Below are positions 1 through 10,500 of a stretch of DNA of 64,000 nt, piece by piece (position 1 is the first letter of the stretch; every line of letters begins with the position of its first letter). A model generated the notes under the pieces. The model saw only the letters and a list, made by a program, of their open reading frames with translations, was not told the DNA's origin and did no database searches. This DNA comes from UBA5543 sp964464965 (GTDB lineage Bacteria; Bacteroidota; Bacteroidia; Chitinophagales; Chitinophagaceae): positions 124,001-188,000 of the forward strand of contig CAYXHM010000006.1 in the NCBI GenBank assembly GCA_964464965.1. The letters run 5' to 3'. Both the position numbers and the translations under genes were made by a program.

Positions 1-22
1 ATTAAATACATAAACAGCAAAT

Positions 23-622
23 ATGGGAAGGGTAATTAGTTTGGTTTTACTGGTCGTTTTATGTGGTTGCAACAGCAGGGATGCTGTGTTGCCACCAGCA
101 CAATACATGAAATTTATGGAGTCACCGGACAATAACCTGAACAAGAAAATTGTCGCGGGGAATACAGAGTACCATATCCAACTGGCGACTCCTGAATACA
201 TGGCCTTAAAAGCTGCATCAGAAGAATCAGAGAATCTTGATACAGGTACATACCATAATCGCCTCCATGAAATGTCAGGAAATCTCTTTTTTGTCATCAG
301 GATTAAGCAGGAAGGGCCTTCGGGAGTAGCGCAGGGAATGGTTGAAAAATCGGGTGCAGAAAAGATGGTGATGTATTATCAACAAGCGGCATCGCAGGAC
401 ATTGTACTGCGAAACGGAGGGGCTGAGCAAAAACCTGTGACTTATCTGTTCGAGAATAATTATTCTTTAGTGCCTTACAATACCATAATTGTAGGCTTTG
501 AAGCTGAAAGCTCCGGAGATCTTGATCTGATATTTAATGACCGGTACAACGACAATCCATATATAAAAACTGAATTTTCACAAAAAGAACTGGCAATGCT
601 TCCCGGCATCGCTATCAAATAA
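23..622 (+). CDS. Lipoprotein of the Rhs locus, function unknown
   Basis: A 199-aa protein with a hydrophobic N-terminus (VISLVLLVVL) ending in the lipobox LCGC, so it is probably lipidated at Cys16 and membrane-anchored outside the cytoplasm. No domain is recognised in the rest, which is polar and looks globular. It ends 9 bases before the 2076-aa Rhs-like gene and is on the same strand, so it is probably the first gene visible of the Rhs operon; the promoter must lie left of the window. A role in assembly or surface display of the Rhs proteins is inference from position only. Confidence 0.7.
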   Translation: MGRVISLVLLVVLCGCNSRDAVLPPAQYMKFMESPDNNLNKKIVAGNTEYHIQLATPEYMALKAASEESENLDTGTYHNRLHEMSGNLFFVIRIKQEGPSGVAQGMVEKSGAEKMVMYYQQAASQDIVLRNGGAEQKPVTYLFENNYSLVPYNTIIVGFEAESSGDLDLIFNDRYNDNPYIKTEFSQKELAMLPGIAIK

Positions 623-631
623 AGCAGAACT

Positions 632-3600
632 ATGAATAAGGTATTTCTAAGAGCCACTGCTAAAGTAATGTTGCTGACATTAACTTACCAAATTGTTTTC
701 CCATTATGTGCCAGCGCACTTACTACAGGCCCCTCGCAGCCAGAGGTGCAAAGCTTTGAGCCTGTCGGAACAACAGAAATGGTGAATATGTTCACAGGTG
801 ATTTTACATACAATATACCCTTGATGGATGTGGAGGGATATCCTGTGAACATTGCATACCACGGAGGCGTTGGAATTGAACAAGAGGCTAGCTGGGTAGG
901 CTTAGGATGGAATATCAATCCAGGAGAGATCAACCGCGCTATGCGGGGCTTGCCGGATGATTTTAATGGGGAAAACATTGAGAAAACGATCAATATAAAT
1001 GAGGAAGTCAGCTGGCGGGTAGGCATGGGAGGAAGTGTTTCTTTTGAAGCGTTTGGCTGGGACGCCAAGAAGTATGGTATCAATCTTTCATTGGGAGTCG
1101 GAGGGTATATGGAGCATAATAATTACAAAGGCGTAAGCGTAGGCATGAATACCAGTGCTACGGTTTCTGTGCCATTTGCGAGTACAGGCGTGAATATGGG
1201 CATTGGTTCTCAGACAGGTGCCGATATAGATGTGAATGCCGGTTTACATATTTCGAAAGTTGTTGAAAATGACATGGGAGGCGGAGGTGCCGGATTGAGC
1301 GTTACCGGAAGCACAGGGTTTAATTCCCGGACTGGTATGAAGGCTTTGTCATTTGGGGTAGGTATAAATACCATTGTAAAAGCTAATGCGAAATATCAAA
1401 ACAATCCCGAAAAAAATTCTAAACAACCCCTTACGCATAATATTCCCGGACAATCCTTTGGGTCCTCTGTTCCTATTGGATTACAAAACTATGTGCCGGT
1501 AGTTACAAACCCGGGTGTTGTAAGATCATTTGAATTCCAGGCCCGCTTCGGTGGTGAGCTTTTTTATACATATCCAAACGTATACATGAGCATTCAGAAG
1601 TCCACTACTCATTACGAAACTGACGGGACAAAAAAGGGATTCGGATATCTCTATGCTGAAAATGCGCCCAATGATGCTGTAATGGACTACAGCAGGGATA
1701 ACGACGGGTATTATAACAATACTTTGAGAAATCTTCCGCTCTCTTCCATGACCTATGATCTGTATTCTGTTTCAGGACATGGAACAGGAGGCGTGTTCAG
1801 GCCATTCAGGAACGATATCGGATCCGTATTCGATGCCGAAGTAAAAGCTCCAAAAGGAGAGATGCAATCAGTTTTGATTGAAGGTGGTATCGGTAATTTA
1901 TTCGAGCTTGGAACAGACCTTACTTTTTATGATAATGAGGCTAACTCTGGCCCCTGGCAAAGATTGAATTTCCGGGGTAATCAGCAAGGTTCTTTATATG
2001 AAAAGGTATTCTTCAAACAAGCTGGAGAATTAACATATAATAATCAGCAGGGAACATCTATTTATAATAATGACCCGGTGTATGTGAAAGAAGATTTAAA
2101 TTCACTGACAGGCAAAGGAAAATCAAACAAGGGCAGTTTACCTGCAAAATATGGCAATGCCAATGTTTACTGGACCAATAACAATATTGACAGGACCTCT
2201 CGCTCCAACCTGTTCTCGTACCTCACAGCCGAGGAAGCCGATATTGACGAGATGGCGCAATACAAACAGATCCCGCAATTTGAGAAATTTGGTACATCTG
2301 GAGCGAGCACTTCATTTTATAACCCGAATCAACCCACATTGGTTGACAGGTACAGCGATAAGAAATCCGACCTGAAAAGCCATCATATGAGTGAGATCAC
2401 TCAAACCCTCGGAGATGGCAGAAGGTATGTTTATGGTATACCGGCTGTCAATCATCTCACACGTGAGGCCAGCTTCAGCGTAACGGCAAATGGTGACGTG
2501 AATAGTGGGCTGGTGAACGTCAGCGACCAGGTATACGGTTCAGGTATGCCAGGTAAAGAAGCGTTCTATTCTTCAACAACCACCCCGGCATACGCACATA
2601 GCTATCTTTTAACGGCTGTACTGTCTGCTGATTATGTAGATATACTTGGCGACGGGCCAACTGATGACGATTTAGGGAGTTGGGTGAAATTTAACTATTC
2701 ACTCTGGAGTAATGATTACCGGTGGAGAACACCTTATGCTTCGGGTACAGCTCAATTTATGCCCGGTTTTCAGAGTGATCCCGATGATGATAAGGGAAGT
2801 GTAGTAATGGGTTCTCGTCAGCAGTGGCACGTAAGGAGCATTGAGTCCAAAAATTTCGTTGCAGAGTTCTATGTCGGAGAACGACATGACGGCAGGGGTT
2901 TTACCGGAAAAATAGTGCCTGCCAGCGACACTACCACTGGTATGGCTTTAAATGCAGACAATGCTACTGGCAATAAATCTTATAAGCTGGATTCAATTAA
3001 GCTATTCAATAAACATAGCAGGTACCTGGATACCACCAGCGCTATCCCTGTAAAAACGGTTATTTTTAAATATGCCGCTCCCGGTAACAGCCTATGCAAA
3101 GGGATACCCAATACTGCCAATCCGGGTACAGACGGAAAGCTTACACTGGAAAAAATTTATACCAGGTATGGTTCTTCAGACAAAAACCTACTTAATCCCT
3201 ATTCCTTTACGTACGGAAACTATGATCCCAATAAACATGGGTATAATTATGGCAACAAAGACCGGTGGGGAAATTTTAAAAATTCAGGCGATGATCTGAC
3301 TGTGACTAATTATGAGTTCCCTTATGTCAGGCAGGACGGGGAAAACCTTGATGCGGACAGTGCTCCTTATGACCTGACAGAAATTAAACTTCCATCGGGT
3401 GGTGTTATCGAGATGAAGTATGAAAGCGACGATTATTCCTATGTGCAGGACAGGCGTACCATGCAGATGTTTAAAATACACGGTGTCGGCAAGAGTAACA
3501 AAGTAGAGACTAAAACCACGCTCTACGAAGACCTGAATAATGTCAACGATTACATTTATTTTAAACGGATCAGGGAAAAGGAGAATCCCAACTTGTCCCT

Positions 3601-6600
3601 GAAAGATAATTACCTCGAAAATGCAGAGTACCTGTATTATAGTTTAAACATGGACATTACAGGTACGGGAACTTACGACTTTGTAAAAGGTTATGCCAGA
3701 GTAGTGGCAGTTGACAGTTGTTCCGACGACGGGGACTATGGCTATGTGCAGGTTAAAAAAGATATGACAGGTGGTAAGAATTCTGTTGCTCTTCACCCCG
3801 CGACAATTTACGGGATAAACCTGGCAAGGACTTATCTTCCCCACAAGATCAATAAGGGTTATAATGCCGGTGGCGGATTTCTGAATATCATTAACGGATT
3901 GCTTCAAAGTGCAGGAGAATTAATGAAAATAAGAGAAAATCCGGTTCTCAGGTATATTGAAAGCAGGAAAGTGGGCAAAAATGTTAACCTTGAAAAATCA
4001 TGGGTTCGGCTGTTAAGGCCCGGTCTTACCAAAAAGGGTGGGGGTACACGGGTTAAAGAACTGACCTTAAATGATTCCTGGAGTTCGTTGTCTGCAAATG
4101 AGAATGCAGTATATGGCAAAAGTTACGATTACACTGTTCAGGATGATAAATATGGCATCATCAGCAGCGGTGTCGCGAGTTACGAGCCATTGATAGGTGG
4201 TGATGAAAATCCATTCAAATTACCTGTCCCCTATACTTCTGATGCCGGAAGACTGCTTCCTAAAGTTGAATCATTCCAGGAAGAACCATTCGGGGAGTCC
4301 TTCTTCCCACCTGCGGTAGTCGGATACAGTAAGATCCGTGTGAAAAGTATTCACTTTGACGAAGGGCGATCCTCCAAATCCATTGAAGAGCATCAATTTT
4401 ATACGGCAAGGGAATTCCCTGTAAAAGTTGACTATACTGAAAAAGATGCACCACCGCCCATAAAACATAAGGGCCTGCGCAAAAAAACTGAAGAAGTGAA
4501 AGTGTACCAGGGATACGTACTGCAGTTTAATGACATGCATGGTAAGCCCAAAAACATGAGTAATTATGTGGTCAGAACCGACGGGTCAGATTACATGGAG
4601 GAGAAAGTATCTTCAGTAACCTATAATTACAGAACAAACAACCAGGGAGAACTTGACAATAATGTAAATGCCATCTACCGTAAACGGGGTACTACCAATG
4701 AATATGCCTTAGGAACTGTAAAACTAGGGGAAGAAATTGATTTTACCGTTGATACCAGGGAACGTTATAACCGGTCCTATAAAAGGAGTATAGATATCAA
4801 CCTGAACGTTGTATTGTTTGCTATTGTTCCTGTTCCCATACCAACCTCCTTCTTCCCGGATAAAGAGGAAGTTCAAACGTTCAGATCTATGGTTTCTACG
4901 AAGGTGATACAACGATATGGCCTTTTAAAATCCGTAGAAACCTTTGATAACGGTGCCAAGACGACCGTGGAAAATATGGTATACGACGCGGAAACCGGTG
5001 ATGTATTGCTGACAAAGACCAACAACAGCTATAATGATCATACTTATGACGTTAAGTACCCGGCATATTGGGCTTATGAACGCATGGGGCCTGCCTACAC
5101 GAATATAGGATATGAGGCCACAGCAACTTCACTTGTGGTTGATACCACGCATACGGACAACCCATCCTACCACGGACTTATTTTCCTGGATAAAGGGAAT
5201 TTCCATCCCGGAGATGAGCTGTTGATTTCGTACAAAAAAGGCTCTAACAGCTATAAAGTCAAAGGCTGGGTATTATACCAACACCCTGCAACAGCTGTTA
5301 CAGACAATATGCCTACCCCCTATGTAAGACCAATATACAGCCCTTCGGACCCCGTCAATATCAGTTCCCATATCAGGGTTGCATTAAGAGCATCCCGTGA
5401 TACCAATAATAATGAATTATGGACTGGATTAAATGCCGGAGACACTGCTACTGAAGTCGTAGTTAAAGTTATTCGTTCAGGTAGACGAAATCAGCTTGAT
5501 AAAGCTGTACAAAATATTACAATGGTACAGGATCCTGCTGCAAGCGGTTTATCAGGATTTTTAAGTTCAAATTCATCCGCCTTCGATCATATACTAACTG
5601 CTTCAGTAACCTTGTATGATGACAAATCAAGACCATACGGTCATATGGAGGGTGATAAGAAAGCGACAATAAGCGGTTATGCTAATACTGATTATGACCC
5701 TGAGATTTATGTTAACGCTATCCCTGCAACAGGTAAGAAACATTATAACCCCTTTGTTCTTGGCCATGAAGGCAATTATCGCCCCTCTGCACAATATATG
5801 TACGTAGCCCCCAGAAATTATACAGGCAATGTAAAAAATGATGGCAAATACAGCATTAAAGCAGATCCGTTCTGGAACAATGTAAATAATAACGGGAAAG
5901 TAAAGATACTATCTGAAAACCTGGTTAACCGTTATAAATGGAGAGCGATTAATCAATTCGTTTACGATGTGTTCGGGAATGCCGTCAATGAAAAGGATGC
6001 TTCCGGCAAAAATACATCTGCCCAATACGGGTATAACAGATCGCTTCCTGTAGCCGTCACGTCAAATGCGGATGCCCAGTCTTCCTGTTTTGAAGGTTTC
6101 GAAGACTATACAATGCTGATTCCAAAACACCTCCACAATCAGTATAAAGAAACATATTATAACCATTCATTTTTCGCTAAGATGTTTAATAATGTGAATC
6201 CAGGTGACCTGCTTGTCAATAATTATGGTCAGCAGTATTATAAAAAACTTAACCTGTCAGAAGATGGTGATGTAATCACCAGTACATATAGCCACACAGG
6301 AAAGTACTCTCTAAGGTTACAAAACATGAAATCATTTCAAATCCCCATTGCCGACTCAAGTGGGCATAGCGCATATGGCGGCTTAGGTGATTTTGGAATA
6401 CAGAAGCCAAGAAGCTATCTGGTTAGTTTATGGGTAAGGCCGGATGTAGCAGGTCAGCAGGTTCCAATTGCGGGGGCAATGTCATATAAGCTAGTTATCA
6501 ATTGCCCCGCTCCAAGTGTATTAAGTGATACGTATCCATTTACGGTGAAAAGCGGAAATATTGACGGTTGGTATCTGGTTACAGGCGTTATACAGACCAG

Positions 6601-6862
6601 AACTGATTTATGTAGCCTTTATCTGACGTTGCCTGAAACTGCATGTTATGATGATATCAGGATTGTCCCCGTAGATGCCCATATGAAGTCTTTTGTATAT
6701 GATCCCCTTTCTTTTAAGCTAATAGCAGAACTGGATGAGAACAACTTTGCGACATTCTATGAGTATGACCAGGAAGGTTTATTGATAAGGGTGAAAAAAG
6801 AAACAGAGAAAGGTATTATGACCATCAGCGAAAACAGGCGTTCCAATGCTAAAAACCAATAA
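632..6862 (+). CDS. Large exported Rhs/YD-type protein, N-terminal component
   Basis: A 2076-aa protein with a Sec signal peptide (VMLLTLTYQIVFPLCASA). The mature start contains the block FTGDFTYNIPLMDVEGYPV and WVGLGWNINPGEINRAMRG, which is characteristic of very large Bacteroidota proteins found beside Rhs proteins. The remainder is beta-rich with many Tyr/Asp/Gly residues and a few YD-like strands. The C-terminus (FATFYEYDQEGLLIRVKKE) is a YD-type strand. It has no core domain and no toxin tip, so it resembles the shell-building half of a split Rhs/TcB-TcC type cage; that role is inferred. The following gene overlaps its end by 17 bases, which suggests translational coupling. Confidence 0.8.
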   Translation: MNKVFLRATAKVMLLTLTYQIVFPLCASALTTGPSQPEVQSFEPVGTTEMVNMFTGDFTYNIPLMDVEGYPVNIAYHGGVGIEQEASWVGLGWNINPGEINRAMRGLPDDFNGENIEKTININEEVSWRVGMGGSVSFEAFGWDAKKYGINLSLGVGGYMEHNNYKGVSVGMNTSATVSVPFASTGVNMGIGSQTGADIDVNAGLHISKVVENDMGGGGAGLSVTGSTGFNSRTGMKALSFGVGINTIVKANAKYQNNPEKNSKQPLTHNIPGQSFGSSVPIGLQNYVPVVTNPGVVRSFEFQARFGGELFYTYPNVYMSIQKSTTHYETDGTKKGFGYLYAENAPNDAVMDYSRDNDGYYNNTLRNLPLSSMTYDLYSVSGHGTGGVFRPFRNDIGSVFDAEVKAPKGEMQSVLIEGGIGNLFELGTDLTFYDNEANSGPWQRLNFRGNQQGSLYEKVFFKQAGELTYNNQQGTSIYNNDPVYVKEDLNSLTGKGKSNKGSLPAKYGNANVYWTNNNIDRTSRSNLFSYLTAEEADIDEMAQYKQIPQFEKFGTSGASTSFYNPNQPTLVDRYSDKKSDLKSHHMSEITQTLGDGRRYVYGIPAVNHLTREASFSVTANGDVNSGLVNVSDQVYGSGMPGKEAFYSSTTTPAYAHSYLLTAVLSADYVDILGDGPTDDDLGSWVKFNYSLWSNDYRWRTPYASGTAQFMPGFQSDPDDDKGSVVMGSRQQWHVRSIESKNFVAEFYVGERHDGRGFTGKIVPASDTTTGMALNADNATGNKSYKLDSIKLFNKHSRYLDTTSAIPVKTVIFKYAAPGNSLCKGIPNTANPGTDGKLTLEKIYTRYGSSDKNLLNPYSFTYGNYDPNKHGYNYGNKDRWGNFKNSGDDLTVTNYEFPYVRQDGENLDADSAPYDLTEIKLPSGGVIEMKYESDDYSYVQDRRTMQMFKIHGVGKSNKVETKTTLYEDLNNVNDYIYFKRIREKENPNLSLKDNYLENAEYLYYSLNMDITGTGTYDFVKGYARVVAVDSCSDDGDYGYVQVKKDMTGGKNSVALHPATIYGINLARTYLPHKINKGYNAGGGFLNIINGLLQSAGELMKIRENPVLRYIESRKVGKNVNLEKSWVRLLRPGLTKKGGGTRVKELTLNDSWSSLSANENAVYGKSYDYTVQDDKYGIISSGVASYEPLIGGDENPFKLPVPYTSDAGRLLPKVESFQEEPFGESFFPPAVVGYSKIRVKSIHFDEGRSSKSIEEHQFYTAREFPVKVDYTEKDAPPPIKHKGLRKKTEEVKVYQGYVLQFNDMHGKPKNMSNYVVRTDGSDYMEEKVSSVTYNYRTNNQGELDNNVNAIYRKRGTTNEYALGTVKLGEEIDFTVDTRERYNRSYKRSIDINLNVVLFAIVPVPIPTSFFPDKEEVQTFRSMVSTKVIQRYGLLKSVETFDNGAKTTVENMVYDAETGDVLLTKTNNSYNDHTYDVKYPAYWAYERMGPAYTNIGYEATATSLVVDTTHTDNPSYHGLIFLDKGNFHPGDELLISYKKGSNSYKVKGWVLYQHPATAVTDNMPTPYVRPIYSPSDPVNISSHIRVALRASRDTNNNELWTGLNAGDTATEVVVKVIRSGRRNQLDKAVQNITMVQDPAASGLSGFLSSNSSAFDHILTASVTLYDDKSRPYGHMEGDKKATISGYANTDYDPEIYVNAIPATGKKHYNPFVLGHEGNYRPSAQYMYVAPRNYTGNVKNDGKYSIKADPFWNNVNNNGKVKILSENLVNRYKWRAINQFVYDVFGNAVNEKDASGKNTSAQYGYNRSLPVAVTSNADAQSSCFEGFEDYTMLIPKHLHNQYKETYYNHSFFAKMFNNVNPGDLLVNNYGQQYYKKLNLSEDGDVITSTYSHTGKYSLRLQNMKSFQIPIADSSGHSAYGGLGDFGIQKPRSYLVSLWVRPDVAGQQVPIAGAMSYKLVINCPAPSVLSDTYPFTVKSGNIDGWYLVTGVIQTRTDLCSLYLTLPETACYDDIRIVPVDAHMKSFVYDPLSFKLIAELDENNFATFYEYDQEGLLIRVKKETEKGIMTISENRRSNAKNQ

Positions 6863-7553
6863 GATTTTGAAACATAGGCTATTGTTATCTGCAATTGTTT
6901 GCTGTCCCTTATTGGTGTACGGCCAGCCTGAACATCCTTTTACTTTTCTGAAAAAGGTAAAGAAGGCCAATGCCTCCCACATGATCAGCTACGATTACAC
7001 AGTCTGGCTAATAGGTACGAATAATAAAATCACCGATAGCACTAAAGGCAGGTTGTTCAAAAATGGCCAGGCCTTTCTGGATAGTAACAACTCGACGATT
7101 ACGGCCAGGAACGAAAAATGTTATTTCAACGTGAATCATCCCCGGAAAATGGTTACGGTACTTTCTTTAGATTCCCTCCAAAAACAAATGGGGGTATCCT
7201 TTGATGCTGATGCCTCTGATATTATTGCCATTCCCGACTCAGTAATTCTTAAATACGGAAAGGTTAACATGGAAACATTGGCAAATGGGAATTATATGGT
7301 TAGGATGACCTTTACGGAACTTCAGTTCAGTAAAGTGGAACTGGAAATCGATAAAAGTAACCTTAAACTGGTTAAGGTACAGTTGCTGAGCCGGGAAGAA
7401 TCCGGATACAGCCAACTGTATAGCATTTATAACGTCAGGTATGATTTCGATCAGAAAAATTTGAACCTCAATAGATTTTTTACCATCAGCAATAACCGGG
7501 TAGTGGTAAATAAAAAATATTCCGGTTACAAAACCAATACTATAACCAACTAA
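6846..7553 (+). CDS. Exported protein between the two Rhs proteins, function unknown
   Basis: A 235-aa protein with a signal peptide (LLLSAIVCCPLLVYGQ). The mature part looks like a compact beta-rich domain, somewhat reminiscent of periplasmic lipoprotein-carrier folds, but no family is recognised. The start overlaps the end of the 2076-aa gene by 17 bases, and the stop is 13 bases before the 3170-aa Rhs gene. The fixed position between two giant exported proteins suggests a dedicated chaperone or third component of the same complex, which is inference. Confidence 0.7.
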   Translation: MLKTNKILKHRLLLSAIVCCPLLVYGQPEHPFTFLKKVKKANASHMISYDYTVWLIGTNNKITDSTKGRLFKNGQAFLDSNNSTITARNEKCYFNVNHPRKMVTVLSLDSLQKQMGVSFDADASDIIAIPDSVILKYGKVNMETLANGNYMVRMTFTELQFSKVELEIDKSNLKLVKVQLLSREESGYSQLYSIYNVRYDFDQKNLNLNRFFTISNNRVVVNKKYSGYKTNTITN

Positions 7554-7566
7554 AAGTTGCAGCGAT

Positions 7567-10500
7567 ATGTTTAAGAAATTCTTACTGATAACATTAAGCG
7601 TACTGTACGCTCAGTTGTCCTTCTCGCAGGGGTACGATTTTTTGCCGGTAGTCAAATCTAATCCTACATATAGCACTTACATGGCAGGGCTACTGACTCC
7701 TCCATATAATGATACGCTCCCGCTTACGAAAGGAAGTAGTTATGATAGGTTGGTTGCCAATCCGGCCTCTACAGGTATGACGATAAAAAGCATACAGGAC
7801 TATATCATCCTTGGTATAAATCATGATACGGACCTGATTGTACCGGCGTACAAATATGCGGTCACACTAAAAATTCTAAAGTACAGTTATACAACCGGAA
7901 CGATAGTTTCAAGTCCATCTATTGTGATGAATATCGCTTATGATCCGGATTCATTGGCAACCTACAATGACCTGAATGTTTACAAGTTTGGGGATATACA
8001 TGCGTTCCGGGTTGTGGTAACCGACATCAAAGACATCACGGGTACACCTACAACCGTTCCAAGGGCACAACTTGCGAAAAACTTTTTTATTGAGACGGCA
8101 ATCAGTACCCAGCGATACAACGACTCGACCATAAATATATACCCGGTATCATCAGTAGTGGGGAACAACCTGCATGTCAGCTGGACAACCTCGCGGACTA
8201 CCGTTAGCGGTACCTGTCCATCGGCAACCGGTAACGAGATCCAGCCTGTTGAGTTTGACCTTGAATGGTGTTATATTGATGACTATAAATATAATCTTTC
8301 CACAGGTGCAGAATCGCATCCTTTTGAGACGGCCAGTGATATCTCATTTGATTTCAGGCGTAATGCTACTCGGGTCCGTTTACAGGAGAACCAATTTGAT
8401 ATACCACTTATCTATGAAAGAGGGGCTATCGTATATAGGTTGAGGGCGGTTCGGCCAAATAATTCCACTAAGAATTACAGGGATATATTCTATCAGAATT
8501 GGACACTGCCGGACGTCGGCTCCGCGGATGCCGATGATGACTGTAAGGTATATGTAATTAATAACGCCCATACCGGCGATTCACTGAACTGGCAATATTC
8601 AATCAATTTTGCAGAACAGGGAAAATATAAACACGTCATTAACTATTTTGATGGGAGTCTAAAAAACCGCCAGACGCAAACCAAAATCAATACAGACAAC
8701 AGCTATATAATCGCTGTTGATAAAGTCTATGATTTTGAAGGTAACAAAAGCCTTGAAACTTTACCCGTGCCGGTTTTGCAATCGGATTTGGGATACCGCC
8801 CTGATATCGCACGCAGCAGCGCTACCAACGCTCAATATGCAGCCACGGATTTTGATGATTTCTCCTGTGATGGCCCGGATTCATTTTCCATTCTGAGTAG
8901 CTCATCGAAAGCCCGGTTCTATTATTCTGCGGATAATTCGGACAAGAACGGGTATCAGAAATTTGTCCCGGATGCCAAAGGCTTTCCATTGATGCAATCT
9001 ATTTATTCACCCGACAAAAAACTGCTGTGGCAAAGTGGTGCAGGGCTGGATCACCAGTTATGGACAAAACATGGCACTCGATATGAATACACAAGGGCAA
9101 ACCAGGCAGAATTAAACCTGTTGTTTGGCAATGAAGCCGGCTTATTCCAATACTATCCTAAAACTATTACGACTGACCCCAACGGGCAATCGAGTTTTGC
9201 GATTACAAACTTTGCCGGCCAGACGGTTGCTACGGGGCTTATCGGAATGCCCGATACATCAAAAATGCCTTTGGGCCCGATACAAACTGATGACACAGGG
9301 TCAGCTTTTTGTTTTGATATATTAGGTAATGGCGCCCAGGACCGCTTGTCGGATGGTTATGGAATCAACACCAACTTCTATGTCGAAAAGACTACCTATC
9401 ATAAATTGCAATACAGGATCAAACAACCCGGCTTTCAAACCCGTTGCGGGACATACTTATGGGCCAAAGGCTACTACGAATATAGCTCAACTGATGAATG
9501 CGGTAGGGAAGTAATACCCAAAGTAACGGGCATTCTCGGGTACGATACGTCGAATGGAATAAGTGAAACGTACTTTAATTCTCCTGAGAGTTCAGAGTTC
9601 CTGACTCAAGGCAAATATTATGTACAAAAAAAGCTGACGTTTAAGAAGAGTGAAATTAATAACAGGGTAAAATTATTCGTCAAGGCCAATGAACCCGGCT
9701 GCTTTTATGATGAAAAATGGTATGTAAGAAATACTGTGGATTCAACTGAATTCCCTTGTATTACAGGGCCTTCTGTCGGTCCCTGTGAATTACGGAAGCA
9801 ACAAATGATGCGGGATTTATGGCCAGATGGCAAATACGGGCAATACGAAAAAACAAGCAATGGTGCGTTTCAATATGATACTGTATTTTGTGTTGACGGC
9901 TCTATGCATATACACCCACCAATGTATCGCTACATACGCGACAATAATGGCAATGTAATTGATACTCTTCCTGCAAATCCCAATTCTATATTTTCTACAA
10001 CGTATTTTACCGGTTTTCCATGTCTAGCCGAAAATGCCCCGCAACAAGCCTTGAGGTATCAAAATTGTCCAATACTTCCTGATACTATTATCAAAAATGG
10101 CAGAGCGTACTATGAGCTGCATAATTTGCCCATCGATACATTCATTTATATTTTTAACGATGAAATTGCTGAAGCGTTGCTACCGTTACACCCGGAATAT
10201 TGCAAGTTAGCGTTATGCGACGACGGTTCTTATATTGCTGACCTGGAAAGTAGGCAAACTTTTAAGCAGGCCGAGATAGCAAAAAAGTTTAACATGGATT
10301 CCATAATACATAACGATCCAATCTATCTAAAGGCAATACCAGGTGACCGTCCATCAGTAAAACATAAACTATCACATTTTAAGACCTTACAGGATACAAG
10401 GATTGATACATTGGCTTTTGAACAGGCATATTGTGCCGCGGGTAATGTGCAGGAAGCAACACATTGTTTGAAGTACATGTATCAATCTCAATTGACGAAC